The position numbers and the translations under genes were made by a program. This document shows positions 9,415 through 17,165 of a stretch of 64,000 bases of DNA, one piece after another. Positions within the stretch are counted from its first letter, which is position 1; each line of letters opens with the position of its first letter. The notes under the pieces were generated by a model, which did no database searches, was not told the DNA's origin, and saw nothing but the letters and a program-made list of their open reading frames with translations. Location of the stretch: the NCBI GenBank assembly GCA_021648525.1, contig JAKISP010000003.1:1-64000 (forward strand). The letters are read 5' to 3'. The stretch is from Gammaproteobacteria bacterium. GTDB lineage: Bacteria > Pseudomonadota > Gammaproteobacteria > SZUA-140.

Positions 9415-9507
9415 ATGTTAGAGACACCAGCGATTGCAACACTGTACCTGCTTTGGTTTATCTTGGCTTTTGGCCTGGCGGCAGTAATGCTGAAAATGAA
9501 TTCGTAA
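9415..9507 (+). CDS. 30-residue single-helix membrane miniprotein
   Basis: Starts at ATG 9415 behind a strong AGGAGGG site. The product begins MLETPAIATLYLLWFILAFG and ends in a short basic tail (MLKMNS). It has one hydrophobic helix and no signal cleavage site. It is followed at 9641 by the c4-like cytochrome gene, probably on the same transcript ending at the terminator at 10413. Likely a small cytochrome- or oxidase-associated subunit; function inferred only from context. Confidence 0.6.
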   Translation: MLETPAIATLYLLWFILAFGLAAVMLKMNS

Positions 9508-9640
9508 AAAAAATAGCATTTAAGTTTAGCCGGATGACGTTTGATGGCGAGGGCCTGTTCGCACCTTCAAGTAAGATAGGTACGATAAATTCTCAAGATC
9601 ATCTGGAAAAAAATGTATAAAATTTGGGAGGGGTCTTGAA

Positions 9641-10375
9641 ATGCGTAGGTACTTAATATTGATGTCAGCCATGGCGTTTGTTGCAGGCACGCTTGCACCA
9701 ACAACGGCTATGTCAGCTGCTCAGTACTCGAAAGGGGATGGCAACGTCAACAATGGTAAAACCATCTTTGAACAGGGTAAGGGCGATGTTCCTGCCTGTA
9801 ATTCATGTCATGGTATGGACGGTGACGGGGATGACAACCTGGGCACACCGCGCCTGACTGGTCAGGGTTTTACATTCTTGCTGAAACAGCTGGAAGATTT
9901 TGCAACTGACAAACGTATGGATGAAACCATGTTTGTAATGAATGCCAATGCGAAAGGCATGAGTCCACAGGATCGTAGAGACGTGGCCACATATCTATCA
10001 CAGAAGCGTAATAGCTTTGCCGGTTCTGATCTTAAAGAACTGACTACTAATGGTGTTGCCACAGGTAAAACTAACTTCGGTAAGTCTTTGGTAGAAATTG
10101 GTAGTCCTGAGCTGTCCGCATGTAAATCATGCCATGGTCATGCGGGTCGCGGTGCACCACCGATTTATCCAGTGATTCTGAACCAACGTTATACTTACCT
10201 GGTCAGTCAACTGAAAAAGTTCCGTGATGGAAGTCGTGCAAATGACCCAATGGGCCAGATGCGTGCGATTGCCAGAAAAATGACTGATGATGACATTCAC
10301 AATGCAGCTGCATACCTGACGACGGCCAAAAATAGCACACCAGGTAACATCCACACGCCTTATACATTTCACTAA
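9641..10375 (+). CDS. periplasmic diheme cytochrome c (c4-like)
   Basis: A 244-residue secreted protein with a signal peptide ending around residue 26 (TTAMSAA). It has two heme c motifs, CNSCH at 53-57 and CKSCH at 161-165, each followed by a likely Met axial ligand (M107 in KGMSPQD and M214 in ARKMTDDD). The two-domain repeat is the pattern of cytochrome c4, an electron donor to cbb3-type oxidases. A strong GGGAGGGG site precedes the ATG and a terminator follows at 10413. Placement beside the oxidase cluster supports that role. Confidence 0.88.
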   Translation: MRRYLILMSAMAFVAGTLAPTTAMSAAQYSKGDGNVNNGKTIFEQGKGDVPACNSCHGMDGDGDDNLGTPRLTGQGFTFLLKQLEDFATDKRMDETMFVMNANAKGMSPQDRRDVATYLSQKRNSFAGSDLKELTTNGVATGKTNFGKSLVEIGSPELSACKSCHGHAGRGAPPIYPVILNQRYTYLVSQLKKFRDGSRANDPMGQMRAIARKMTDDDIHNAAAYLTTAKNSTPGNIHTPYTFH

Positions 10376-10412
10376 AAAGGTTTGTAGTAAAGAAATCGTA
10401 AAAATTGGAAGA

Positions 10413-10444
10413 AAGGGCGGGCAAATAAGCCTGCCCTTTTTTTT
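10413..10444 (+). terminator. rho-independent terminator after the c4-like cytochrome
   Basis: AAGGGCGGGC (10413-10422) pairs with GCCTGCCCTT (10429-10438) with one G-U pair and a 6-base loop, followed by a run of T to 10444. It ends the miniprotein/cytochrome c4 unit. Confidence 0.88.
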
Positions 10445-10508
10445 CTGTAAAATTTACACATATGAGCGCTGAATGGCGTCATTACTCTGAATTGGTAAAC
10501 TTTCTAGC

Positions 10509-11114
10509 ATGGCAAAAAAACAACCTCTAAAATCTGGTGAGAAAATATTGCTGGGTATATTTGGCGCATTCTTCTGCCTCGCTGCAATTGGCTATGTAGT
10601 GCTGGAAAGCGTTCGTCTGACATCTGATAAACCCATGTTCACACAGACGACATTTTTTAATTTTTCTAAAGAAGGGAAGGAGGGGCACGGCTATTACATG
10701 AAAGCAAACTGTAATGCCTGTCATCGTGCGCTACGTAGTGGTACCAGTATGGGGTTATCTCTGGATGGCGTTGGATCAAAAAGAAGTGTTGATTGGTTAG
10801 AGGCATTTTTATTAAACCCAGAGCAAGTTTATGAGGGTGCAACGATTGATCATGGCATTGGGAAGGAGGCAGGAAGGATCGTTTCCAGACTTTCTGAAGA
10901 TAAGATTAGGCCTATTGCTGTATTTCTTTCAGAACTAAAGGCTGTTGCTGGTTCTTCTGTTTCAAAGATACCCCCACCAGAGCGATCAGAGTTTATTGAT
11001 GGAATGGTGGGTGCCTGGGCGCCTGAAGGGTGGAAGGACAGGTATGAAGATGTGCGTGATCGAATTAAACGTGAAGAAGCGGAAGCCGAAGAGGACGTAG
11101 TTGATGCGCGATAG
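10509..11114 (+). CDS. membrane-anchored monoheme cytochrome c (paralogue 1)
   Basis: A 201-residue protein with one N-terminal helix (about 13-33) and a periplasmic heme domain with CNACH at residues 68-72. The overall form is NorC-like. It is clearly related to the cytochrome at 17907: both start with K-x-G-E-K before the anchor and share SLDGxGSxRxxxW after the heme. Unlike that paralogue, no Met-Pro axial-ligand motif is seen in the C-terminal part; H115 is a possible replacement. The C-terminus is rich in Glu and charged. It overlaps the following mini-CcoN gene by 11 bp, suggesting the two proteins form a pair. Confidence 0.82.
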   Translation: MAKKQPLKSGEKILLGIFGAFFCLAAIGYVVLESVRLTSDKPMFTQTTFFNFSKEGKEGHGYYMKANCNACHRALRSGTSMGLSLDGVGSKRSVDWLEAFLLNPEQVYEGATIDHGIGKEAGRIVSRLSEDKIRPIAVFLSELKAVAGSSVSKIPPPERSEFIDGMVGAWAPEGWKDRYEDVRDRIKREEAEAEEDVVDAR

Positions 11115-11649
11115 GCCCTGGACACATGAGCGAGAGCAGGATTATCGTAAATACACATTGTGGTTTATTTACGCCTGTGTGATCTACAGCATCATTGGTT
11201 TTTCATGGGGTGTTGTAGTGGGTATGTTTCCCGATTTAAGGGAGTTTATTAACCACCGTCCGCATGGTAATTTGATTATGCTGGGCCACGGCCATCTTAA
11301 TTTGTTAGGCTGGGTAGAGATGGCGATATTTGGCTCGATCTACTATATTATTCCTCGGCTAGTAAGGCGTCCTATTTATAGTTTTAAATTAGTAAAAATA
11401 CATTTCTGGATGCATAATTTTGGCTTGCTGGGAATGGTTGCCTCATTTGTAGCGGCAGGGGTGATGGGTGGGATCGCGAGTATGACAATGTCACCAGCTG
11501 AAACCAGTGCAATTGTACGCCCGATTATGATAACAGTCGGGATGTTTGGACTCCTCGTGCTAGTAGCAAATATTATCTGGGGATACAATATTTTCCGAAC
11601 ATGTATGGGATGGGAGAAAGATTATGTTAGAGATAGTGCGAAGGTTTAA
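11104..11649 (+). CDS. mini-CcoN: short heme-copper oxidase subunit I-like protein (copy 1)
   Basis: A 181-residue membrane protein with about four helices; ATG 11104 is preferred over TTG 11101 because it fits the GAGGA ribosome site. Segments GHGHLNLLGWVEMAIFGSIY (residues 61-80) and PIYSFKLVKIHFWMHNFGLL resemble the C-terminal third of CcoN, including the helix with His-x-His that binds hemes there. Candidate ligands are H62, H64, H100 and H104. It is far too short for a complete oxidase and has no copper-B site. Its gene overlaps the monoheme cytochrome gene, so a small membrane b-c cytochrome unit is plausible. A second such protein is encoded at 26609. Confidence 0.68.
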   Translation: MRDRPWTHEREQDYRKYTLWFIYACVIYSIIGFSWGVVVGMFPDLREFINHRPHGNLIMLGHGHLNLLGWVEMAIFGSIYYIIPRLVRRPIYSFKLVKIHFWMHNFGLLGMVASFVAAGVMGGIASMTMSPAETSAIVRPIMITVGMFGLLVLVANIIWGYNIFRTCMGWEKDYVRDSAKV

Positions 11650-12139
11650 TCGTTTTTTATTAATTGCGGGCATTACAACTGCTCTTTCTGCTTGTCTTAC
11701 AATCAGCGATACCACGCTCAGGGTGGGTGAACCGGCCCCTAGCTTAAAAACAAAAACACTTGCCGATGTTGATGGTGATTTTAGCCGTATTACGACCTAC
11801 CGCTATCCTGACGAACGGATGTATCAATACTCTATTGATGATGCACTAACACAAGGAAAGCCAGTAATTGTCGAATTTGCAACACCTGGCCACTGTACCG
11901 TGTGTGATAAGCAATTGCAGGTACTTAAAGGGATTTTGAACAAGTATGAATCAGAAATAATTATTGTTCATATGGATCAGTATCAGAATCCTGAGGCATT
12001 CATCGAATATAAGGTTACTGGTGATCCCTGGACATTTGTGATTGATAAAAATCAGAAAGTTGTTTTTAAGCGTGCAGGTCGCCTGCTCTACAATGAAATT
12101 GATCTTGCACTGCAGCCGCTGCTGGCCGCTCAAAGTTAA
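11624..12139 (+). CDS. thioredoxin-fold lipoprotein with CxxC
   Basis: A 171-residue protein with a lipobox LSAC (cleavage before C24), then a thioredoxin-like domain with HCTVC (C91 and C94) after the FATPG strand, and a cis-Pro-like region GDPWTFVID. It would be tethered in the periplasm and could reduce cytochrome c heme cysteines or handle copper for the oxidase, like TlpA or SCO-type factors; the choice cannot be made from sequence. GGGAGAAAG precedes the ATG, which lies inside the end of the mini-CcoN gene (26-bp overlap). Confidence 0.8.
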   Translation: MLEIVRRFNRFLLIAGITTALSACLTISDTTLRVGEPAPSLKTKTLADVDGDFSRITTYRYPDERMYQYSIDDALTQGKPVIVEFATPGHCTVCDKQLQVLKGILNKYESEIIIVHMDQYQNPEAFIEYKVTGDPWTFVIDKNQKVVFKRAGRLLYNEIDLALQPLLAAQS

Positions 12140-12157
12140 TTTACAGGAGTTTTTGTA

Positions 12158-12616
12158 GTGGCTAAGAAGCAGTACCAGGTTTCGCTTGTTCAAGATAAGA
12201 CCGGAATGTATTGGGATCTCGCGCTTTATGTCCCGACAGTCATTTTTCTAGTCTCTATTGCACTTAAGATGTGGTACACCGCAGATAAGAACTGGGCGTA
12301 TCTATTGATGTTTATGGCAACCTTCTTCTTGATGGCGGGTACAAATCGGATACTTAAATCCCGAATGATGCTGACTGGCTCATCTCCTATCAGTATTGAT
12401 GCAGATAAACAGCGGATTTTATGCGGTCTGCGCAGTGGCGAGCAGGTTGAGTTAGTAAAGGGTGTTAGATATTTTCCAGACTTCGCGGGCAAGAGCTTTG
12501 CTATTACTGGCTTAGACCTGAATGGCAAGAAATGCCAGTATGTATTTCATCGTGGGCAATTTGCCGATGTGGGTGAATATAAGGAGCTACGTGAATTCCT
12601 ACGGATCTATGGCTAG
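12158..12616 (+). CDS. unknown protein with two membrane helices
   Basis: A 152-residue protein starting at GTG 12158, 8 bases after AGGAG. Two helices lie near residues 24-43 and 47-66, followed by a soluble cytoplasmic domain of about 80 residues (beta-rich, with GLRSGEQVELVKGVRYF). No family was recognised. The domain resembles PH-like membrane-associated folds only loosely. It is the last gene of the transcription unit starting at 10509. Confidence 0.6.
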   Translation: MAKKQYQVSLVQDKTGMYWDLALYVPTVIFLVSIALKMWYTADKNWAYLLMFMATFFLMAGTNRILKSRMMLTGSSPISIDADKQRILCGLRSGEQVELVKGVRYFPDFAGKSFAITGLDLNGKKCQYVFHRGQFADVGEYKELREFLRIYG

Positions 12617-12666
12617 CCCTTCCCCATCGCGCTAAGCAGGTCGGATGATGGTGTTGCCGATTATCA

Positions 12667-12864
12667 TCAGCTGCCTCCAGTGCGCCGCCTAACAATATCC
12701 CACCCTAAAAAAGCCATAACAATTACTGTAATACCAAGCACGATAATGGTGATCATATCTTGAGTCTCTTCTTCTACGAGGCCGCCTACAAACATATGGA
12801 CGGTGTATGCCATTAGAAGTAGCGAGCTGATTGCTACAATTAAATAAATGATGGTTTCTTTCAT
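12667..12864 (-). CDS. small two-helix membrane protein
   Basis: A 65-residue protein on the minus strand with two hydrophobic helices separated by an acidic loop (LVEEETQDM) and a basic C-terminus (DIVRRRTGGS). It is convergent with the 152-residue gene. No family was recognised. Its composition and place in the cluster suggest a small subunit or assembly factor of the respiratory system. Confidence 0.5.
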   Translation of the reverse strand: MKETIIYLIVAISSLLLMAYTVHMFVGGLVEEETQDMITIIVLGITVIVMAFLGWDIVRRRTGGS

Positions 12865-13346
12865 TGTTGAGCCTTAGTTGATCCGTGTGTTTGTATTGAA
12901 AAACCAAACAAACTGAATCTTCATGATATATGAAATTGTCACCGCGATCACTAGCCGCTAGTCTATTTTAACTCGCAGTCGAGTGTATGAAAAAACAGAG
13001 CGCGAACAGCGTGTTATGTGACATGAATGGCAGTCAATAAAATGATGGTGGATTGCCTGGTTTTCCCGTGAAAAATAGAGTTAATCGCCTCTGAATATTT
13101 GTCACAAAGACCTTGACGGTATTGACTTACATGTGTCAATATCTTCGATCAAGTTCCCTGTCTCCTTGGTGAGTTTTTAGCCTCGGAACAGAAGTGTAAT
13201 TACCTGATCCGGAACAGTGGTTGGGGAATACTCTTGAAATTGAGAGTAAAGCGCATTTTATAGGGGGAGAGGAGAGGTGTGCGTATACACAAGCGATAAC
13301 TATCAATTGTACGTACGATAATAAAGATCGACATGGGAGGGTGGAG
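12865..13346. other. intergenic region upstream of the cbb3-like operon
   Basis: About 480 bp without a supported gene. It contains the promoter-like dyad listed at 13113-13142, a small palindrome TTTGTCACAAA at 13098-13108, and a purine-rich stretch GGGGGAGAGGAGAGG near 13263. The last is a ribosome-site-like sequence without a convincing gene behind it. The leader from the proposed promoter to 13347 would be about 200 nucleotides. Confidence 0.4.
13113..13142 (+). promoter_or_regulatory. candidate promoter with overlapping dyad, upstream of the oxidase operon
   Basis: TTGACG at 13113-13118 and CAATAT at 13137-13142 are 18 bp apart. Inside this lies TATTGAC-N8-GTCAATA (13120-13141), a 7-bp-arm dyad that covers the spacer and -10. 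This could be an operator. The spacing is not that of FNR or CRP sites, so the regulator is unknown. Confidence 0.4.
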
Positions 13347-13640
13347 ATGAAAAATAAATTGTCATTAGGCAATACCTTTTGGGTACTGCTAATTGCTGCA
13401 TTTACAACGGGCATGGGTAACGGAAGCGTGTTTGGCGCTGCTATGATGTGTGCTGTAGGTCGTGGTCCGTTTGAAAGTTGGGGCGGTTGGGGTATGGAAG
13501 CATACAACCCATCTACGTTCACTGGCTTTATTGACTGGGTAATGTTGGTCTTTGGTCTCGCGTTTGCGATTATTACTGGCCTGGCATTGCAGAAGCATGG
13601 CGCACTGGAAGCACGCGGACAGTCTAGCGGTACCTGGTAG
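13347..13640 (+). CDS. unknown two-helix membrane protein, first gene of the oxidase operon
   Basis: A 97-residue protein. ATG 13347 is chosen because GGGAGGGTGGAG lies directly before it; an upstream in-frame GTG at 13221 has no such support. Two hydrophobic segments are seen, one rich in Gly/Ala (FTTGMGNGSVFGAAMMCAVG) and one near residues 61-80. The sequence between them is Trp/Gly-rich. No family was recognised. It precedes a 29-residue gene and ccoN on the same strand with only short gaps. Confidence 0.6.
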   Translation: MKNKLSLGNTFWVLLIAAFTTGMGNGSVFGAAMMCAVGRGPFESWGGWGMEAYNPSTFTGFIDWVMLVFGLAFAIITGLALQKHGALEARGQSSGTW

Positions 13641-13704
13641 TATTTGTGTTTTTAGATTTAGTTTTAGACATTCGTTTTAAAGATTAAGTAGAAGGGGGAG
13701 TAAA

Positions 13705-13794
13705 ATGGCAACATTTGCAGGTGGGTGCGGAATTCTCTTAGCGATCTCGAGTATGTGGTTCTCTTGGTATCTACTGAACAAAACAACAGAGTGA
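13705..13794 (+). CDS. 29-residue single-helix membrane miniprotein
   Basis: Starts at ATG 13705, 5 bases after GGGGGAG. The product begins MATFAGGCGILLAISSMWFS and ends NKTTE after one helix. It lies between the 97-residue gene and ccoN and is probably cotranscribed with them. Very small subunits such as CcoQ or CcoM occur in cbb3 oxidases; this may be an analogue, though no sequence match is claimed. Confidence 0.6.
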   Translation: MATFAGGCGILLAISSMWFSWYLLNKTTE

Positions 13795-13860
13795 TAAAAG
13801 CATTAAATTCGGCCAGTTGAACTGAACCGAATAAATTGCGATTTATGGAGGAGAGGGTAA

Positions 13861-15270
13861 ATGCTAATTAAATATTTATTTGCAAAAAACGAAGATATCC
13901 CGGCAGGTTCGTCGTCGGTATTCTTTGGTTTTTCTGCAATTTTCTGGTTTGTTATAGGGACGGGGCTAGGTTCCTTCAATGCCGCTAAGCTGGCATTTCC
14001 AGACTGGGTAACTGGTTCGGAAATGTTTGCTTTTGGCCATATGCGTCAGGTGCACGTATTAGCTGTAATTCTTGGTTGGATTTCGATGGCATTCGCGATG
14101 ACCATGATGTACATGACGCCAGCATTGGGTAACACCAAGCTGTGGTCTGAGAAACTGGGGTTGTGGAATGCATTCATCTGGAACGTTGGTCTATCACTAG
14201 GTCTATTTCTATTATGGATGGGTATCACTTCTGGTCGTGAGTACTCTGACATTATCTGGCCTGTTGATCTGGCCATCATGTTTGGTGTTCTTCTCCCGCT
14301 AGGTATCAACGTCTGGATGACCATCGCACATCGTAGAACGCAGGGTATCTATATTACTAACTGGTTCTTTGGCGCATGCGTCTTTTTTATTATAGTCGTC
14401 TTTGCTGTTGGCCAATCTCCAGAGCTATTCAACCTGACCGGTTTGACTGAAGCTTATATGACGTTCTGGTTTGCGCATAACGTGCTAGGTTTGTGGATTA
14501 CACCGGTTGCTGCAGCGATTGCGTATTACACGATTCCAAAATTGACGGGTAACCCACTCTATTCTCATAGAATTGGTCACCTTCATTTCTGGTCAATCAT
14601 CGCGTTTTATTCAACACCTGCATCGCATCATCTGATGTCTGCACCACTGCCAGAATGGCTGAAGTCTTTTGCATCTGTAGAGGGTGTATTAATTCTGATC
14701 CCAGCAGTTGCTTTCGTAGCGAATATCCTGCTAACCATGAAGGGCAAATGGAGTATGTTTGTTGAGAATATTGAAACAAAATTCTCTATCACAGGTGTAC
14801 TGCTTGCAATTCCGTTGAACATGCAAGGTGGTTTCCAGCAAACTCGTGCAATTAACTGGTATATACATGGTACAGGCTGGATTGTTGCTCATGCTCATCT
14901 GGCACTATTGGGTATGTCTACATTCCTGGAAATCGCAGCGGTATACTTCGGTCTACAGCAGATCCTGAGAAGAAAACTGTACTCTCTGGCATTAGCTAAC
15001 TTCCATTACTGGTTTGTACTGATTGGATTCTGTATCTACTGGATCTCTATGACTATTGCTGGTCTGATTCAGGGCGCAGGTAAGATCTACGAAGTTCCAT
15101 ACATTGACGTAGTGGTTGCAGAGCATCCATACATGATCGCCCGTTGGGTTGGCGGTACGATGGTATTTACCGGTAACCTGGTATGGCTTTACAATATGTA
15201 TATGACCGCTCGTGAAGGAACCGTGGTTCCAGCCGGTCGTTATGCCCACGAGATGGCTTACGAACGCTAG
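13861..15270 (+). CDS. cbb3-like (C-family) heme-copper oxidase catalytic subunit (CcoN-like)
   Basis: A 469-residue protein with about twelve helices that resembles CcoN throughout (for example GREYSDIIWPVDLAIM). Expected ligands are present: H65 for low-spin heme b, H206, H256 and H257 for copper B, and H344/H346 (AHAH) for the hemes. Y250 (FWSIIAFYSTPASHH) matches the helix-VII Tyr that is cross-linked in cbb3 oxidases and absent from nitric oxide reductases, so oxygen reduction is the likely activity. One CcoN Glu position (TFEG) is Gln here (MQGG). GGAGGAGAGGG precedes the ATG. A stable hairpin separates it from the CcoO-like gene. Confidence 0.88.
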   Translation: MLIKYLFAKNEDIPAGSSSVFFGFSAIFWFVIGTGLGSFNAAKLAFPDWVTGSEMFAFGHMRQVHVLAVILGWISMAFAMTMMYMTPALGNTKLWSEKLGLWNAFIWNVGLSLGLFLLWMGITSGREYSDIIWPVDLAIMFGVLLPLGINVWMTIAHRRTQGIYITNWFFGACVFFIIVVFAVGQSPELFNLTGLTEAYMTFWFAHNVLGLWITPVAAAIAYYTIPKLTGNPLYSHRIGHLHFWSIIAFYSTPASHHLMSAPLPEWLKSFASVEGVLILIPAVAFVANILLTMKGKWSMFVENIETKFSITGVLLAIPLNMQGGFQQTRAINWYIHGTGWIVAHAHLALLGMSTFLEIAAVYFGLQQILRRKLYSLALANFHYWFVLIGFCIYWISMTIAGLIQGAGKIYEVPYIDVVVAEHPYMIARWVGGTMVFTGNLVWLYNMYMTAREGTVVPAGRYAHEMAYER

Positions 15271-15297
15271 AACATAGTTCGCAATCATCATACGTGT

Positions 15298-15334
15298 CCC
15301 TCTCACTTTGCAAGTAAATTGCAGAGTGAGAGGG
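15298..15334 (+). promoter_or_regulatory. long intercistronic hairpin between ccoN-like and ccoO-like genes
   Basis: A 16-bp stem with one G-U pair is formed by 15298-15313 (CCCTCTCACTTTGCAA) and 15319-15334, with a 5-base GTAAA loop. No T-run follows, so it is unlikely to be a full terminator. It may protect the 3' end of the upstream message or attenuate the downstream genes. Confidence 0.7.
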
Positions 15335-15365
15335 GATAAAAAAGATAAATGGGAGGGTATATAAC

Positions 15366-16322
15366 GTGGCATTTCAACAACATAAATTAGGGGCAGCGGC
15401 CATCGGGGGGATGCTTGGTCTCTCGATGACAATTACGCTGATGTTCCCAAGTTTTGACTTTCGTTCAGCGGAGTCAACATGGGTTGGTCTGGATAAATCA
15501 TTATCTAATGGTCGTGTTATTGGCTTTAGTTATGAAGATCCAACTGTAACGGGTGCGAACAAGCCGATTACCGTAATTTTGGACAAAGATCCAAAAACCG
15601 GTGAAAAGATTGATCCGCCAATGCGTGCATATGTATACGAACCGGGCGTACCATTTGCTCCGGCCGTGCGTCATCCTGCTAACACAGGGCCAACTGTAAG
15701 TCAGTTGAGCTTGAGCGTTGGTAAAATGGGTGAAGCAACTGAAGCACAGGGTGCAGTTTTCGCTATTAATCGTGGTGAAGTAAACGGTAAAGACTGGGAT
15801 TACATCGAAAACCTGACGGCACTTAAAGGCTGGACGCCAGCTGATACATTGCGCGCGGCTACAGACGAAAATACTCGTTACGTAGGTAAAGGTAAAACTG
15901 TATATATCACCGAGGGTTGCTGGTGGTGTCATACACTTCTGCCTGAGCAAACACAGGATTGGCAGATCTTTGGTGCACCTCCAATGCTAGGCGATTTCAA
16001 CGGTGAAATGCCTACCGCTTTTGGTTCTGATCGTAAAGCACCAGATATACTACACGTCGCTTCGCGTAACTCGTCAAGAGAATGGATGGATATGCATTTC
16101 TTCAATCCACGTCTTGTTCAGCCTAACTCTATCATGCCGCGTTTTGATTACCTTTGGGGTGAAACAGACGCACATGGTAATAAGATTGATTTCGACAAAT
16201 GGCGCACTGAATATAAAGAATACCGTGCTGGAACCAGGATCTATCCGCCTGAAATTCCAGAATATGCTGGTAATTCTGAAGTCCGCGCACTTGTCGACTG
16301 GATCTTAACGAGTCTTAAGTAA
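15366..16322 (+). CDS. CcoO-like monoheme cytochrome c subunit with long insertion
   Basis: A 318-residue protein from GTG 15366 (GGGAGGG upstream). One N-terminal helix (about 9-27) is followed by an unusual stretch of about 150 residues, then the heme domain with TEGCWWCH (C185-H189) and a likely Met ligand in NSIMPRFDYLW. CcoO proteins are normally near 200 residues with the heme motif soon after the anchor, so an extra periplasmic domain is inserted here. It would carry electrons to the CcoN-like subunit. Heme surroundings (RKAPDILHVASR, HFFNPRLVQPNSIMP) match CcoO. Confidence 0.85.
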   Translation: MAFQQHKLGAAAIGGMLGLSMTITLMFPSFDFRSAESTWVGLDKSLSNGRVIGFSYEDPTVTGANKPITVILDKDPKTGEKIDPPMRAYVYEPGVPFAPAVRHPANTGPTVSQLSLSVGKMGEATEAQGAVFAINRGEVNGKDWDYIENLTALKGWTPADTLRAATDENTRYVGKGKTVYITEGCWWCHTLLPEQTQDWQIFGAPPMLGDFNGEMPTAFGSDRKAPDILHVASRNSSREWMDMHFFNPRLVQPNSIMPRFDYLWGETDAHGNKIDFDKWRTEYKEYRAGTRIYPPEIPEYAGNSEVRALVDWILTSLK

Positions 16323-16340
16323 AATTGGGGAGAAATATTA

Positions 16341-16976
16341 ATGGCTATTAAATTTGACCAACCGTTCTACTCTCTCTCTGACGAGGCTGAGCAGAATAGA
16401 ATAATTGAACTTTGGGAGGCCGAGAAACACGGCGGTTTATGGGAAGGGAATAACCGCTTACCATTCCCATTGGTGCTTCTGATGGCTTTGATTATTTTGA
16501 CTGCGTTTTTGGTAACAATGCCTATTTGGGGGCAGCGTCCTACCGCACATGATTTTGTTGAGCATGTTGCACTAATGGATACCCCAGAAATCCAGGCGAT
16601 CGAAGATCCAGTCGCTAAGATGGCCAGAATCGATGAAATCGCATATCAAAGGGCTGATTCACGTGTAAAAGCATCGTTAGAACGCCATCCTATTAGTTGG
16701 GATGACCTTCTAAACATCGCCCCTGAAATCAAAGAAGCACAGGCATCTGGTAAATATCCTCTGGATTATTATTCAGTGTTAGCTGATACAATCGTCTTAG
16801 CTAATTTTGAAGGTAATCCTACTGCTGATGGTTCGCCTGAAAGAAAACAGCCCTGGTGGGATAAGGGATACACAATTGATGTATTCTATGTAACCTACTT
16901 TATTATCTTTGCTTTCTTTGTTTGTAAGCGCCTACCACATTTCAGTCGCAAGCCTGATATGTCAAACACCAAGTAA
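16341..16976 (+). CDS. unknown oxidase-operon membrane protein with R-[LI]-P...WGxRP segment
   Basis: A 211-residue protein with helices near residues 42-62 and 177-195 and a periplasmic middle of about 110 residues. It occupies the place where ccoP would be expected but has no CxxCH, so it cannot carry heme c. The first helix region (NRLPFP to MPIWGQRP) closely matches one in the protein at 25181 (HRIPYW to FPFWGVRP), so the two are related. GGGGAG lies before the ATG. Probably a structural subunit; function unknown. Confidence 0.65.
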   Translation: MAIKFDQPFYSLSDEAEQNRIIELWEAEKHGGLWEGNNRLPFPLVLLMALIILTAFLVTMPIWGQRPTAHDFVEHVALMDTPEIQAIEDPVAKMARIDEIAYQRADSRVKASLERHPISWDDLLNIAPEIKEAQASGKYPLDYYSVLADTIVLANFEGNPTADGSPERKQPWWDKGYTIDVFYVTYFIIFAFFVCKRLPHFSRKPDMSNTK

Positions 16977-16992
16977 TAATGGGAGAATTGTA

Positions 16993-17145
16993 ATGTTAGA
17001 TATTGATCACGGACCTACAGTCTTTGGTACTATTATTATATTTGTACTTATTCTGCCGGCATTATATGGCATCTTCTTTGTCGATAGTTACTGGAAGGAG
17101 CATAGAGATAATGCTTCTGAAGGTAGTGATGATGTTTTCAACTAA
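16993..17145 (+). CDS. 50-residue single-helix membrane protein
   Basis: Starts at ATG 16993 behind GGGAGAATTGTA; a longer reading from 16909 would overlap the upstream gene and is not favoured. The product begins MLDIDHGPTVFGTIIIFVLI, with one helix, then an acidic C-terminus. It is the last gene before the terminator at 17166, closing the ccoN/ccoO operon. The size and single helix recall CcoQ, but no clear homology is visible. Confidence 0.62.
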   Translation: MLDIDHGPTVFGTIIIFVLILPALYGIFFVDSYWKEHRDNASEGSDDVFN

Positions 17146-17165
17146 AGGTTCTTTTAGTTGAAAGA

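Noticed and set aside
9396-9620. A longer 74-residue reading frame over the 30-residue gene
   Set aside because: It is in another frame, has no good ribosome site of its own and shows no protein-like pattern; the 30-residue gene has AGGAGGG and a clean hydrophobic helix.
13120-13141. FNR or DNR box upstream of the oxidase operon
   Set aside because: Arms TATTGAC/GTCAATA are separated by 8 bases rather than the 4 of TTGAT-N4-ATCAA.
13861-15270. Nitric oxide reductase instead of oxygen reductase
   Set aside because: The helix-VII Tyr (Y250) and three copper-B histidines are present, and the sequence follows CcoN throughout; NorB-type Glu residues for iron-B were not seen.
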